From Streptomyces flaveolus (GTDB lineage Bacteria > Actinomycetota > Actinomycetes > Streptomycetales > Streptomycetaceae), in assembly GCF_014648815.1 (NCBI RefSeq), contig NZ_BMRV01000027.1, positions 1 through 39,618 on the forward strand: a stretch of 39,618 nucleotides of DNA, given 5' to 3'. Each line of letters begins with the position of its first letter. Position 1 is the first letter of the stretch. Shown one piece after another: positions 23,741 through 31,797 of the stretch. The notes under the pieces were generated by a model. The model made no database searches and had not been told where the DNA came from. It was given only the letters and a program-made list of their open reading frames with translations. A program made the translations under genes and the position numbers.

Positions 23741-25390
23741 GTGATTTCTCAGACACAAGACCCGCGTCACTGGTGGCGCGACGCGGTGATCTACCAGGTG
23801 TACGTCCGCAGCTTCCTCGACAGCACGGGCGACGGCATCGGCGACCTGGCCGGCGTCCGGGCCGGACTGCCGTACCTCAAGAAGCTCGGGGTCGACGGCA
23901 TCTGGCTGAGCCCGTTCTACCCCTCGCCGCAGCACGACCACGGCTACGACGTCGCCGACTACCGCGATGTCGACCCGGTCTTCGGCGACCTCGCCGAGTT
24001 CGACCTGCTGGCCTCGGCCGCCCGGCGGTTCGGAATCCGGGTACTGCTGGACATCGTCCCGAACCACTGCTCCAGCGCACACCCGTGGTTCCAGGAGGCG
24101 CTCGCCTCGCCTCCGGGCAGCGCCGCCCGCGCCCGGTTCCACTTCGCCGACGGCCGGGGCCCCGACGGCTCCGAACCGCCGAACAACTGGCACGCCATGT
24201 TCGGCGGCCCGGCCTGGAGCCGGGTCACCGAGGCCGACGGCCGACCCGGCCAGTGGTACCTGCACATGTTCACGCCCGAGCAGCCCGACTGGAACTGGCG
24301 CAACCCCGAGGTCCCCGCCCACTTCGACGAGGTGCTGCGCTTCTGGCTGGACCGGGGCGTCGACGGCTTCCGCATCGACGTCGCCGCCGGGCTGTTCAAG
24401 CACCCCGAACTGCCGGACTCCCCCGACCCGGAGGCCGACGCGCGTACCCGTGACTCGGTCAACCCGCTCGCCTGGAACCAGCCCGAGGTGCACGGCGTGT
24501 GGCGGCACTGGCGCGCGGTCTGCGAGGAGTACACCGCCCGCGACGGCCGGGAGCGCCTGCTGGTCGGGGAGGTGTCGGTGCCCACCGCCCGCGAACACGC
24601 CCGGTACGTCCGCCCCGACGAGCTGCACCAGGCGTTCTTCTTCGACCTGCTGAGCGCCCCCTGGGACGTGGACGCCTTCCGCAAGGTGATCTCCGAGGCG
24701 ATGCAGGACATCGCCGGCACCGGGTCCACCGTCACCTGGGTCCTCAACAACCATGACCAGGTCCGCACCGTCACCCGCTACGGCGAACCCGCCCCCGAGG
24801 GCAGCGGGCTGGGCGCCGCCCGGGCCCGCGCGGCGGCGCTGCTGATGCTGGCGCTGCCCGGCGCCGCGTACATCTACCAGGGCGAGGAGCTGGGCCTGCC
24901 GGAGGTCGTCGACCTGCCCGACGACGTGCTCACCGACCCGATCTTCCGCCGCACCGGCAGCCGGGCACGGATCCGGGACGGCTGCCGGGTGCCGCTGCCC
25001 TGGTCGGGGCAGGCGTCACCGTTCGGTTTCACCCCCGACACGGCCGGCGTCAAGCCGTGGCTGCCGCAGCCCGAGTGGTTCGCCGAGCACGCCACCGACC
25101 GGGCGCTCGCCGACACCCGCTCGTTCTGGCACCTGTACCGCGACGGTCTGCAACTGCGCGCGGGACTGCCCCAGTTGGGCGACGGGACGCTGCGCTGGCT
25201 GGACACCCCGCCGGGCATCCTCGCCTTCGCCCGCGGCGACGGCCTGGTCTGCGCCGTCAACTTCGGCACCGCCCCCGCGCCCGCCCCGGTCCCCGGGGCG
25301 CCGCTGCTGACCAGCGGCCCCTGCCCGCCCGGCGTGCTCGCCGGCTCGACCGCCGCCTGGTGGATCACCGACGGCGCCTCCCTCGACTGA
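23741..25390 (+). CDS. GH13 alpha-glucosidase (oligo-1,6-/alpha-1,4-glucosidase type)
   Basis: A 549-residue cytoplasmic GH13 enzyme with no signal peptide. It opens WWRDAVIYQVYVRSFLDSTGDGIGDLAG, typical of alpha-glucosidases. The (beta/alpha)8 barrel motifs are DIVPNH (region I), GFRIDVAAG with nucleophile D213, LVGEVS with acid/base E277, and NNHDQ with D339. The segment YIYQGEELGLPEV and a short C-terminal beta domain follow. Length is normal. It would hydrolyse the disaccharide brought in by the transporter encoded directly downstream. The GTG start at 23741 has no strong ribosome binding site but is the only start that keeps the conserved N-terminus. Confidence 0.93.
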   Translation: MISQTQDPRHWWRDAVIYQVYVRSFLDSTGDGIGDLAGVRAGLPYLKKLGVDGIWLSPFYPSPQHDHGYDVADYRDVDPVFGDLAEFDLLASAARRFGIRVLLDIVPNHCSSAHPWFQEALASPPGSAARARFHFADGRGPDGSEPPNNWHAMFGGPAWSRVTEADGRPGQWYLHMFTPEQPDWNWRNPEVPAHFDEVLRFWLDRGVDGFRIDVAAGLFKHPELPDSPDPEADARTRDSVNPLAWNQPEVHGVWRHWRAVCEEYTARDGRERLLVGEVSVPTAREHARYVRPDELHQAFFFDLLSAPWDVDAFRKVISEAMQDIAGTGSTVTWVLNNHDQVRTVTRYGEPAPEGSGLGAARARAAALLMLALPGAAYIYQGEELGLPEVVDLPDDVLTDPIFRRTGSRARIRDGCRVPLPWSGQASPFGFTPDTAGVKPWLPQPEWFAEHATDRALADTRSFWHLYRDGLQLRAGLPQLGDGTLRWLDTPPGILAFARGDGLVCAVNFGTAPAPAPVPGAPLLTSGPCPPGVLAGSTAAWWITDGASLD

Positions 25391-25431
25391 CGCACCACCT
25401 CCGACCATCCCCTATGGAAAGGCCATCGACG

Positions 25432-26760
25432 ATGATGCGACGCTCCACCCTCCTCATGGGCTGTACCTCCCTCGTCCTCGCGCTCGCCGCGACCGCCTGC
25501 GGCGGCAGCGGCGAACCGGTCGCCGCGGGCGGCGGCGACAAGAGCCTGGACGGCCAGACGGTCACCGTCGCCGGCGTCTGGTCCGGCAGCGAGCAGGAGA
25601 ACTTCCAGAAGGTGCTGGACGCCTTCACCGAGAAGACCGGTGCCAAGACCGAGTTCGTCTCCACCGGCGACAACGTCTCCACGGTCGTCGGCAGCAAGAT
25701 CGAGGGCGGCGACGCCCCCGACGTGGTGTTGGTCCCCCAGGTCGGGGTGTTGCAGCAGTTCGCGAAGGCCGACTGGCTCCAGCCGCTCGGCGCCGGGGTG
25801 ACGAAGAACGTCGACGCCGGGTTCGCGAACGTGTGGAAGGAGTACGGCAGCGTCGACGGCACGCTGTACGGCCTGTACTTCAAGGTCGCGCACAAGTCGA
25901 CGGTCTGGTACGACCCCGAGACCCTCGCGCAGGCCGGCGTGGAGGCGCCCACCACCTGGGACGAAATGCTGGAGGCCGGGCACACCGTCTCCGACTCCGG
26001 GCTCACCGCATTCGCGGTCGCCGGGCAGGACGGCTGGACCCTCACCGACTGGTTCGAGAACATCTACCTCTCGCAGGCCGGGCCCGAGAAGTACGACGCG
26101 CTCGCCGCGCACGAGCTGCAGTGGACCGACGCGAGCGTGGTGAAGGCGCTCACCACCCTCGGCACACTGTTCAAGGACAAGCAGCTCATCGCCGGCGGGC
26201 AGAAGGGCGCCCTGAACACCGACTTCCCCGGCTCGGTGGAGAAGGTGTTCGGGCCCGAGCCCGAGGCCGGCATGGTCTACGAGGGCGACTTCGTCGCCGG
26301 CGTCGCCAGGGACCAGTACGACCGGACCGTCGGCAAGGACGCGGACGTCTTCCCCTTCCCGTCCGTGGACGGCGGCCCGGCACCGGTGATCAGCGGTGGT
26401 GACGCGGCGGTCGTCCTGAAGGACGGCAAGCACCGCGACGCGGGCATGGCGCTGGTGGAGTACCTGGCCACCCCGGAGGCGGCCGAGGTGTGGGCCGGCG
26501 AGGGCGGGTTCCTCTCCCCCAACAAGCAGGTGGACCTTCAGGCGTACGCCGACGAGGTCACCCGGGCCACCGCGAAGTCGCTGGTGGACGCGGGCGACAC
26601 CGTCCGCTTCGACATGTCCGACCAGGCCCCGGCGGCCTTCGGCGGCACCAAGGGAACCGGCGAGTGGAAGCTCCTCCAGGACTTCCTGCGCGACCCGTCC
26701 GACCCGAAGGCCACCGCCGCCGCGCTGGAGCAGGCCGCCGCCAAGGCCTACAAGGACTGA
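25432..26760 (+). CDS. ABC transporter alpha-glucoside-binding lipoprotein (AglE-like)
   Basis: A 442-residue family 1 sugar-binding protein. The signal peptide ends in ALAATAC, a good lipobox, so it is lipid-anchored. Core marks are VTVAGVWSGSEQENFQKVLDAF, a start typical of AglE-like alpha-glucoside binders, APDVVLVPQVGVLQQFAKADWL, YGLYFKVAHKSTVWYDPE and the late VISGGDAAVVLKDGK. GGAAAGG lies 8 nt before ATG 25432; an in-frame ATG at 25414 overlaps that site and is less likely. It follows the glucosidase by 41 nt and precedes the permeases by 6 nt. It gives the transporter its specificity, by family probably maltose, trehalose or sucrose-like alpha-glucosides. Confidence 0.93.
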   Translation: MMRRSTLLMGCTSLVLALAATACGGSGEPVAAGGGDKSLDGQTVTVAGVWSGSEQENFQKVLDAFTEKTGAKTEFVSTGDNVSTVVGSKIEGGDAPDVVLVPQVGVLQQFAKADWLQPLGAGVTKNVDAGFANVWKEYGSVDGTLYGLYFKVAHKSTVWYDPETLAQAGVEAPTTWDEMLEAGHTVSDSGLTAFAVAGQDGWTLTDWFENIYLSQAGPEKYDALAAHELQWTDASVVKALTTLGTLFKDKQLIAGGQKGALNTDFPGSVEKVFGPEPEAGMVYEGDFVAGVARDQYDRTVGKDADVFPFPSVDGGPAPVISGGDAAVVLKDGKHRDAGMALVEYLATPEAAEVWAGEGGFLSPNKQVDLQAYADEVTRATAKSLVDAGDTVRFDMSDQAPAAFGGTKGTGEWKLLQDFLRDPSDPKATAAALEQAAAKAYKD

Positions 26761-26766
26761 CGGGTC

Positions 26767-28131
26767 ATGACCGACACCCTCGTCAAGGACGCGCCGACCC
26801 CGGCCTCGCCGCGGACCGGGCCCCTCCCCCGCGAACGGTCCCGGCGCCGGACCCGGGGCATCGCCGTGCTCTTCGTGCTGCCGGCGCTGCTCCTACTGGG
26901 CGCACTCGTCGTCTACCCCGTGCTGTTCTCCGTCGGCCGGAGCTTCTTCGACGCCTCCGGCAACCGGTTCGTGGGCATCGACAACTACACCGAGATGGTG
27001 CGGGAACCGGCGACCCTGAAGGCCATCCGCAACACGGTCGTCTGGATCGTGGTCGCCCCGGTGCTGCTCACCGGCCTCGGGCTCATCCTGGCGGTGCTGG
27101 TGGAGAAGGTCCGCTGGGCCACCGCCTTCAAGACGTTGCTGTTCCTGCCCATGGCGGTCTCCTTCCTCGCCGCCGGAATCATCTTCCGGCTCGCCTACGA
27201 CGAGGACCCCGACAAGGGCGTCCTCAACGCGGCGGCCGTCGCCGTGCACGACGCCTTCGCGGGCACCTCCCCCTACCCGACCGCCCGGGCCCGCGACGGC
27301 CAGGGCCTCACCCACGCCGACGACGGCTCGTACCGCACCGCGAAGACCGTCTCCCCCGGCGACACGGTGACCCTCCCCTTCGTGGGCGTCCTGCCCAAGG
27401 ACCTGCCCGGCGACGCGGAACCGGCCGGCGAGGCCGCCACCCGCACCGCCGGACCCGGCGAGCTGCGTGGCGTCGCCTACCTGGACTTCGTGCCCGGTGG
27501 CAAGGGCGCACCCGGGAAGGTCGACGGCAAGGAGAGCGGCCTGCCCGGCATGACCGTGGAGGCGGTGAGGGACGGCCGGACGGCCGCTACCACCTCCACC
27601 GCCGCGGACGGCTCCTTCGCCTTCACCGGCCTCGATCCGGGCACGTACACCGTGACGGTGCCCGCCGCCAACTTCACGCAGCCCTACGACGGGGTGTCCT
27701 GGCTCGGGCCGGCCCTCGTCACCCCGGCCATCATCGGGGCGTACCTGTGGATCTGGACCGGCTTCGCGATGGTGCTGATCGGCGCGGGCCTCGCCACGCT
27801 GCCGCGGGACGCTCTGGAGGCGGCGCGGATGGACGGCGCGAACGAGTGGCAGATCTTCCGCCGGATCACCGTCCCGCTGCTCGCGCCTGTGCTCACCGTG
27901 GTGTTCGTGACCCTCGTCATCAACGTGATGAAAGTCTTCGACCTCGTCTACATCATCGCGCCGGGCCCGGTGCAGGAGGACGCCACCGTGCTCGCGACGC
28001 AGATGTGGCTGGTGTCCTTCGGCGGCGGCAACGACCAGGGGCTGGGCAGCGCGCTGGGCGTCCTGCTGTTGCTGCTGGTGGTCCCGGCCATGGTGTTCAA
28101 CGTCCGCCGTTTCCGAAGGAGCCAGCGATGA
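26767..28131 (+). CDS. Sugar ABC transporter permease (AglF-like) with large extracytoplasmic insertion
   Basis: A 454-residue MalF-class permease; the family is usually about 300. Helices are seen at ~38-60 (IAVLFVLPALLLLGALVVYPV), ~90-112 and ~120-140. Then comes an insertion of about 165 residues (~145-315) with no helix; its second half, GLPGMTVEAVRDGRTAAT to LDPGTYTVTVPA, has the pattern of a Cna-B/SpaA or carboxypeptidase-regulatory beta-sandwich. Helices resume at PAIIGAYLWIWTGFAMVLI. The EAA loop (DALEAARMDGANEWQIF, ~350) that contacts the ATPase is intact. The ATG lies 6 nt after the binding-protein stop, and the stop overlaps the next gene as ATGA. No ATPase gene is present, as expected if the shared MsiK-type ATPase encoded elsewhere is used. 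Confidence 0.92.
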   Translation: MTDTLVKDAPTPASPRTGPLPRERSRRRTRGIAVLFVLPALLLLGALVVYPVLFSVGRSFFDASGNRFVGIDNYTEMVREPATLKAIRNTVVWIVVAPVLLTGLGLILAVLVEKVRWATAFKTLLFLPMAVSFLAAGIIFRLAYDEDPDKGVLNAAAVAVHDAFAGTSPYPTARARDGQGLTHADDGSYRTAKTVSPGDTVTLPFVGVLPKDLPGDAEPAGEAATRTAGPGELRGVAYLDFVPGGKGAPGKVDGKESGLPGMTVEAVRDGRTAATTSTAADGSFAFTGLDPGTYTVTVPAANFTQPYDGVSWLGPALVTPAIIGAYLWIWTGFAMVLIGAGLATLPRDALEAARMDGANEWQIFRRITVPLLAPVLTVVFVTLVINVMKVFDLVYIIAPGPVQEDATVLATQMWLVSFGGGNDQGLGSALGVLLLLLVVPAMVFNVRRFRRSQR

Positions 28132-28967
28132 CCGCCGTACGCCGCCTGATGGGCAAGGGGCTCGTGCAGGGCTTCCTCGTCCTGGTGGGCCTGGTCTGGC
28201 TGACCCCGCTGGCCGGTCTGTTCCTGTCGTCGCTGCGCTCCTCCCAGGACAGCGCGAAGGGCGGCTGGTGGACGGCTATCTCCAGTCCCGGGCAGCTCTC
28301 CTTCGACAACTACTCGGCGCTGCTGGAGAACTCCGGCATGACCCAGGCACTGTGGAACACGGTGCTGATCTCGGTGCCGACCACGGTGCTGGTCGTCGTC
28401 GTCGCGGCGCTCGCCGGGTACGCCTTCGCGTGGCTGGAGTTCCCGGGCCGCGACGCGGTCTTCCTGGTCGTGGTGGCGCTGCTGGTGGTGCCGGTGCAGA
28501 TCGGTCTGCTACCGGTCGCCAAGCTCTTCGGCCGGCTCGGCCTGTTCGGCACCATCCCCGGCGTGATCCTGTTCCACGTCGCCTACGGGCTGCCGTTCGC
28601 GGTGTTCCTGCTGCGGAACTACTTCGCCGAGCTGCCCAAGGAGATGCTGGAGGCGGCTCGGATGGACGGCGGCGGCGAGTGGCGGATCTTCGCCCAGCTC
28701 GTGCTGCCGGTGGGCAAGCCGGCCATCGCCTCGCTGGCCATCTTCCAGTTCCTGTGGGTGTGGAACGACATGCTGGTGGCGCTGCTGTTCGCCAACAGCT
28801 CATCGCAGCCGCTGACGGTGGCGCTGCAGTCGCAGATCCGCCAGTTCGGCAGCAACATCGACGTCCTGGCGCCCGGCGCGTTCCTGTCGCTGGTGGTGCC
28901 GCTGGTGGTCTTCTTCGCCTTCCAGCGGCACTTCGTGCAGGGCGTGATGGCGGGGTCGGTGAAGTAG
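28128..28967 (+). CDS. Sugar ABC transporter permease (AglG/MalG-like)
   Basis: A 279-residue CUT1-family permease with six predicted helices. The first helix is FLVLVGLVWLTPLAGLFLSSL. The EAA motif EMLEAARMDGGGEWRIFAQL near residue 170 gives the ATPase contact. QLVLPVGKPAIASLAIFQFLWVWNDMLVALLF is characteristic of MalG/AglG. The start codon overlaps the stop of the preceding permease (ATGA at 28128-28131), so the two are translationally coupled and form a heterodimer in the membrane. It is the last gene of the operon, followed by the long hairpin at 28980-29046. Confidence 0.94.
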   Translation: MTAVRRLMGKGLVQGFLVLVGLVWLTPLAGLFLSSLRSSQDSAKGGWWTAISSPGQLSFDNYSALLENSGMTQALWNTVLISVPTTVLVVVVAALAGYAFAWLEFPGRDAVFLVVVALLVVPVQIGLLPVAKLFGRLGLFGTIPGVILFHVAYGLPFAVFLLRNYFAELPKEMLEAARMDGGGEWRIFAQLVLPVGKPAIASLAIFQFLWVWNDMLVALLFANSSSQPLTVALQSQIRQFGSNIDVLAPGAFLSLVVPLVVFFAFQRHFVQGVMAGSVK

Positions 28968-28979
28968 CGGACGCGTTAC

Positions 28980-29046
28980 GGACGGTGCCCGCGCGGTCGG
29001 CTCCTGGTCGGACAAGGACGAGGAGTTGACCGTGCGGGCACAGTCC
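28980..29046 (+). terminator. Long inverted repeat at the end of the alpha-glucoside operon
   Basis: Arms 28980-28998 and 29028-29046 (19 nt each, GGACGGTGCCCGC in the left arm) pair at 17 of 19 positions around a 29-nt loop, starting 13 nt after the last permease stop. Stem stability and position fit a terminator. The loop is longer than usual. Confidence 0.65.
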
Positions 29047-29123
29047 GTCGCCGTGCCTTCTGTCGGCCACCGGGTCCCGGCACACTCGTGGGGACCCACT
29101 TTTTGATCACCGACAGGCGGAAC

Positions 29124-30545
29124 ATGGACGACGCGGGGCAGGACCGGAGAGACCGAAGACCGGGGCTCACCAGCGTGACGGTCGCCGCGAGCAGCCTGCT
29201 GGCTCTGCTGATCGGGGGCGGCTTCGCCCTGCTGCTGTGGGCGATCACCGACGCGGACGACTCCATCTCGGCACGCCGCGCCTCCCGCAGCGCCCTGGTG
29301 CAGGCCGGCGCCATGGAGCTGCTCCTCGTCGACCTGGAGACGGGCCAGCGCGGCTACCTCATCACCCGGCGCGAGGAGTTCCTCCAGCCGTGGACCCGGG
29401 CCCGCGCGGAACTGCCCGGGCAGACCCGGCGGTTCATGGAGAACACCACATCCCGGGAACAGCGGCGGGCCGCCGAGCGGATCGCGGACGGGGTGCGGTC
29501 CTTCCTCGACGACTACTCGGTGCCGCTGGTGGACGCGGTCCGGCGGGGCGAGCCGGCCACCGTGGACCTCGCGCGCACGGCCGAGGGCAAGGAGCGAGTC
29601 GACACGCTGCGGGCCCTGTTCGACCAGTACACCGATAACGAGCGGGCGCAGTTGGCGCGGCGTACGGACGCTGCCGGGGCCAACAGCCACCAGGCGGTGC
29701 TGGCCGCCGCCCTTGGCCTCGCCGTGTCGATCGCGCTGGTGACGGGCTTCACGGTGCTCCAGCACCGGGCGGTGGTGCGGCCCGTGCGGGAGGCGGCGGC
29801 CGCGGCGCGGGAGCTGGCCGGCGGTGACCTGAGCGTGCGGATCACGCCCAGCAGGGTGGCGGAGATCGGCACGCTGGGCACGTCCTTCAACAACATGGCC
29901 GCCTCCCTCCAGGACAGCCGTCGGCGGATCATGGAGAGCACGCAGGCCGTGCACCGGCGCACCGCGCGGGACCTGCACGACGGCGCCCAGCAGCGGCTGG
30001 TGAGCCTGATGATCGGGCTGCGGCTCGTGCGGGAGCTGACGCCCGCGACCGAGACCGCGACGCTCGACCTGCTGGACCAGTCGATCGACAACGCCCAGAC
30101 CGCCATCGACGAGCTGCGGGAGCTGGCCTCGGGGATCTACCCGTTGGTGCTGACGGTGAAGGGCCTGGTCCCGGCGGTCCGGGAACTGGCGTCGCGGTGC
30201 CCGGTGGCCACGGTCGTCGAGGCGGTGGACGAGCGCCGGATCTCCTCGACGGTCGAGTCGAACGCGTACTTCGTGGTCGCGGAGGCCGTGACCAACGCGG
30301 TCAAGCACGCCCAGGCCTCCCGGATCGACGTCCGGATCGAGTTCGGCGAGGTGCTGCGGATCCAGGTCGCCGACGACGGTGTCGGCGGCGTGGGCCGGGC
30401 CAGCGCGGGCAGCGGGATGACCGGGCTCGCCGACCGGGTGGCGGCCTTGGACGGGAAGCTGGCCATCGACTCCCCGCCCGGCGGCGGCACCACCCTGCTC
30501 ATCCGAATCCCCCTGCCGCGCTCCCCCGCGCCCGAGGCGCCGTGA
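29124..30545 (+). CDS. CHASE3-domain sensor histidine kinase (HisKA_3 type)
   Basis: A 473-residue membrane sensor. Helix 1 (~14-40, SVTVAASSLLALLIGGGFALLL) is followed by an extracytoplasmic CHASE3 domain with its hallmark DLETGQRGYLITRREEFL (~70-88). Helix 2 (~190-212) leads to HAMP (~213-265, ELAGGDLSVRITP). The dimerisation box RDLHDGAQQRLVSL carries the phospho-acceptor H285. The ATPase domain has VAEAVTNAVKHA (N box), VADDGVGG (G1) and GSGMTGLADRVAALDG (G2). This is the NarL-partner class, so the response regulator at 31798 is the likely partner although two minus-strand genes separate them. ATG 29124 (AGG 6 nt upstream) is preferred to GTG 29088. Confidence 0.92.
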   Translation: MDDAGQDRRDRRPGLTSVTVAASSLLALLIGGGFALLLWAITDADDSISARRASRSALVQAGAMELLLVDLETGQRGYLITRREEFLQPWTRARAELPGQTRRFMENTTSREQRRAAERIADGVRSFLDDYSVPLVDAVRRGEPATVDLARTAEGKERVDTLRALFDQYTDNERAQLARRTDAAGANSHQAVLAAALGLAVSIALVTGFTVLQHRAVVRPVREAAAAARELAGGDLSVRITPSRVAEIGTLGTSFNNMAASLQDSRRRIMESTQAVHRRTARDLHDGAQQRLVSLMIGLRLVRELTPATETATLDLLDQSIDNAQTAIDELRELASGIYPLVLTVKGLVPAVRELASRCPVATVVEAVDERRISSTVESNAYFVVAEAVTNAVKHAQASRIDVRIEFGEVLRIQVADDGVGGVGRASAGSGMTGLADRVAALDGKLAIDSPPGGGTTLLIRIPLPRSPAPEAP

Positions 30546-30546
30546 G

Positions 30547-30951
30547 TCACTCGGCCGGCTCCAGCAGCAGGTCCCAGTCGGTGCCGTCCAGTTCGGAGCC
30601 CGCAGGCACCAGCGCGTAAGTGTCGGCCAGCCAATCGGCGACCGGGGCGACGGGCAGCTCGAACAGCGCGGTGCGGGCGTCGCCGACCCGCAGGCAGAGG
30701 ACGGACGGTCCCTCCTCGTCGCCGGGCGCCGGCCAGAGCGTCACCTCGCCGCCGCCGGACGCGCAGGTCATGCCCTCGGCCAGCAGGTCCCGGCCGAAGA
30801 CCCACCGCACGGGGCGTTCGCCGTCGGTGTCGAGGACCAGGGTGACGGCAAGCGGGTCGTCCGTCCGGTAGGAGAGCCGGCAGTTCAGGGTCACAGCCAG
30901 GGCGGGCGTCGCACGGTAGGTGATCTCCAGCGAGAGGTGACTGGTGTGCAC
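30547..30951 (-). CDS. SsgA-family sporulation/cell-division regulator (SALP)
   Basis: A 134-residue SsgA-like protein. Family marks are LNCRLSYRTDDPLAVTLVL, VRWVFGRDLLAEGM, GEVTLWPAPGDE, VLCLRVGDARTALFELPVAPVADWL and the late VPAGSE. SALPs occur only in morphologically complex actinobacteria and steer septum placement and peptidoglycan steps during sporulation; SsgB recruits FtsZ. This one is too diverged by eye to be equated with SsgA or SsgB. GTG 30951 has AAGGAG upstream. Its stop lies 1 nt from the kinase stop (convergent), leaving no room for a separate terminator. The HdeD-like gene is 44 nt upstream on the same strand. Confidence 0.92.
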   Translation of the reverse strand: MHTSHLSLEITYRATPALAVTLNCRLSYRTDDPLAVTLVLDTDGERPVRWVFGRDLLAEGMTCASGGGEVTLWPAPGDEEGPSVLCLRVGDARTALFELPVAPVADWLADTYALVPAGSELDGTDWDLLLEPAE

Positions 30952-30995
30952 GGTCGTCTCCTTGGGGTGCGGTGGGTGGCCCGGATGCGGGCCGG

Positions 30996-31577
30996 TCAGT
31001 CGATGACGCGGCAGGCGCGGGGGGTGCGGCGTAGGGCGGTGGCGGCCTCGGCGGTGCCCACGGCGATCAGGACGAGGCCGCCGACGTCGGCGAGCTGCTC
31101 CGGGGACGCGTAGGGGAACGCGGTCATCAGCAGCCCCGCCGACACGATCACCGCGGTCAGCAGGTCGTCGCGGGCGAGGAAGCCGCTCACCGCCGGCGAG
31201 GTACCCGAGACGGCCAGGGTGAGCCCGCGCAGCAGCCAGCCGCAGCCCGTCCACAGGCCGAGCAGGAACACGGTGTCGGCCGGGCCGTGCAGCACGAGGA
31301 GCCCCAGCACGCAGGCGGCGAGCCCGCCGCAGGAGAGCAGCGCGCGGACCGTGCGCGGCGCCCGGGAACCGCGTACCGCGAGGAGTTGGAGCACGCCCTG
31401 CGCGGTCAGGTGGACGCCGAGCAGCGCGCCGGCGGCGGCGACCGTCCGGACGTGCGCGAGGAGCAGGGTGGCCCCCGTGAAGGCCGAGACGGAGGCGCCG
31501 GCCAGCAGGACCGCCCGGGCAGGGGACCGTCCCAGCCCCTGGCCGGTCGCCTCGCCGAGTGCCTGTGGCAGCGCCAT
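30996..31577 (-). CDS. HdeD-like (DUF308) integral membrane protein
   Basis: A 193-residue protein with about six hydrophobic helices, for example ARAVLLAGASVSAFTGATLLL, AGALLGVHLTAQGVLQLLAV, LSCGGLAACVLGLLVLHGPA and TAVIVSAGLLMTAFPY. The repeated helix pairs and the Gly-rich pattern match the HdeD/DUF308 family, linked to acid or envelope stress in enterobacteria; the role in Streptomyces is unknown. ATG 31577 is used because the protein upstream of it is Arg-rich shadow sequence. It is divergent from the response regulator at 31798; the 220-nt gap holds a 30-bp palindrome that could control both. Confidence 0.82.
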   Translation of the reverse strand: MALPQALGEATGQGLGRSPARAVLLAGASVSAFTGATLLLAHVRTVAAAGALLGVHLTAQGVLQLLAVRGSRAPRTVRALLSCGGLAACVLGLLVLHGPADTVFLLGLWTGCGWLLRGLTLAVSGTSPAVSGFLARDDLLTAVIVSAGLLMTAFPYASPEQLADVGGLVLIAVGTAEAATALRRTPRACRVID

Positions 31578-31698
31578 GTCCCGTTCCCGTCCGACCCTCC
31601 GGGCCCGCCGCGCCGGTCGGCGCGCCGGGGACCCGGTCACGGCACTCAGTCTCGGTCGCGGCGGCACGCCAGGTCTGTCGTGCGTCCCCTCGCTTCTT

Positions 31699-31743
31699 CT
31701 GGGGGCTTCCCCAGGCGCATGTAGGGTCCACCCCACATGCGCC
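31699..31743. promoter_or_regulatory. Hairpin plus 30-bp near-perfect palindrome between divergent genes
   Basis: CTGGGG and CCCCAG (31699-31714) form a 6-bp stem with a 4-nt loop. Overlapping its end, GGCGCATGTAGGGT (31714-31727) and ACCCCACATGCGCC (31730-31743) pair at 13 of 14 positions around a 2-nt centre. The palindrome lies about 55 nt before the response regulator start and about 140 nt before the HdeD-like start. A binding site for the response regulator is the simplest reading. Confidence 0.6.
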
Positions 31744-31785
31744 CCGCGCGGGCCGGCGACGACGGGGCCCCGATCGGACCGACGA

Positions 31786-31791
31786 TAGGAT
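31786..31791 (+). promoter_or_regulatory. -10 element TAGGAT of a probable leaderless promoter
   Basis: TAGGAT matches the Streptomyces vegetative -10 exactly. It ends 6 nt before ATG 31798, so transcription should begin at or next to the start codon, giving an mRNA without a leader. No good -35 is seen, suggesting dependence on an activator bound upstream. Confidence 0.55.
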
Positions 31792-31797
31792 GGCCGG

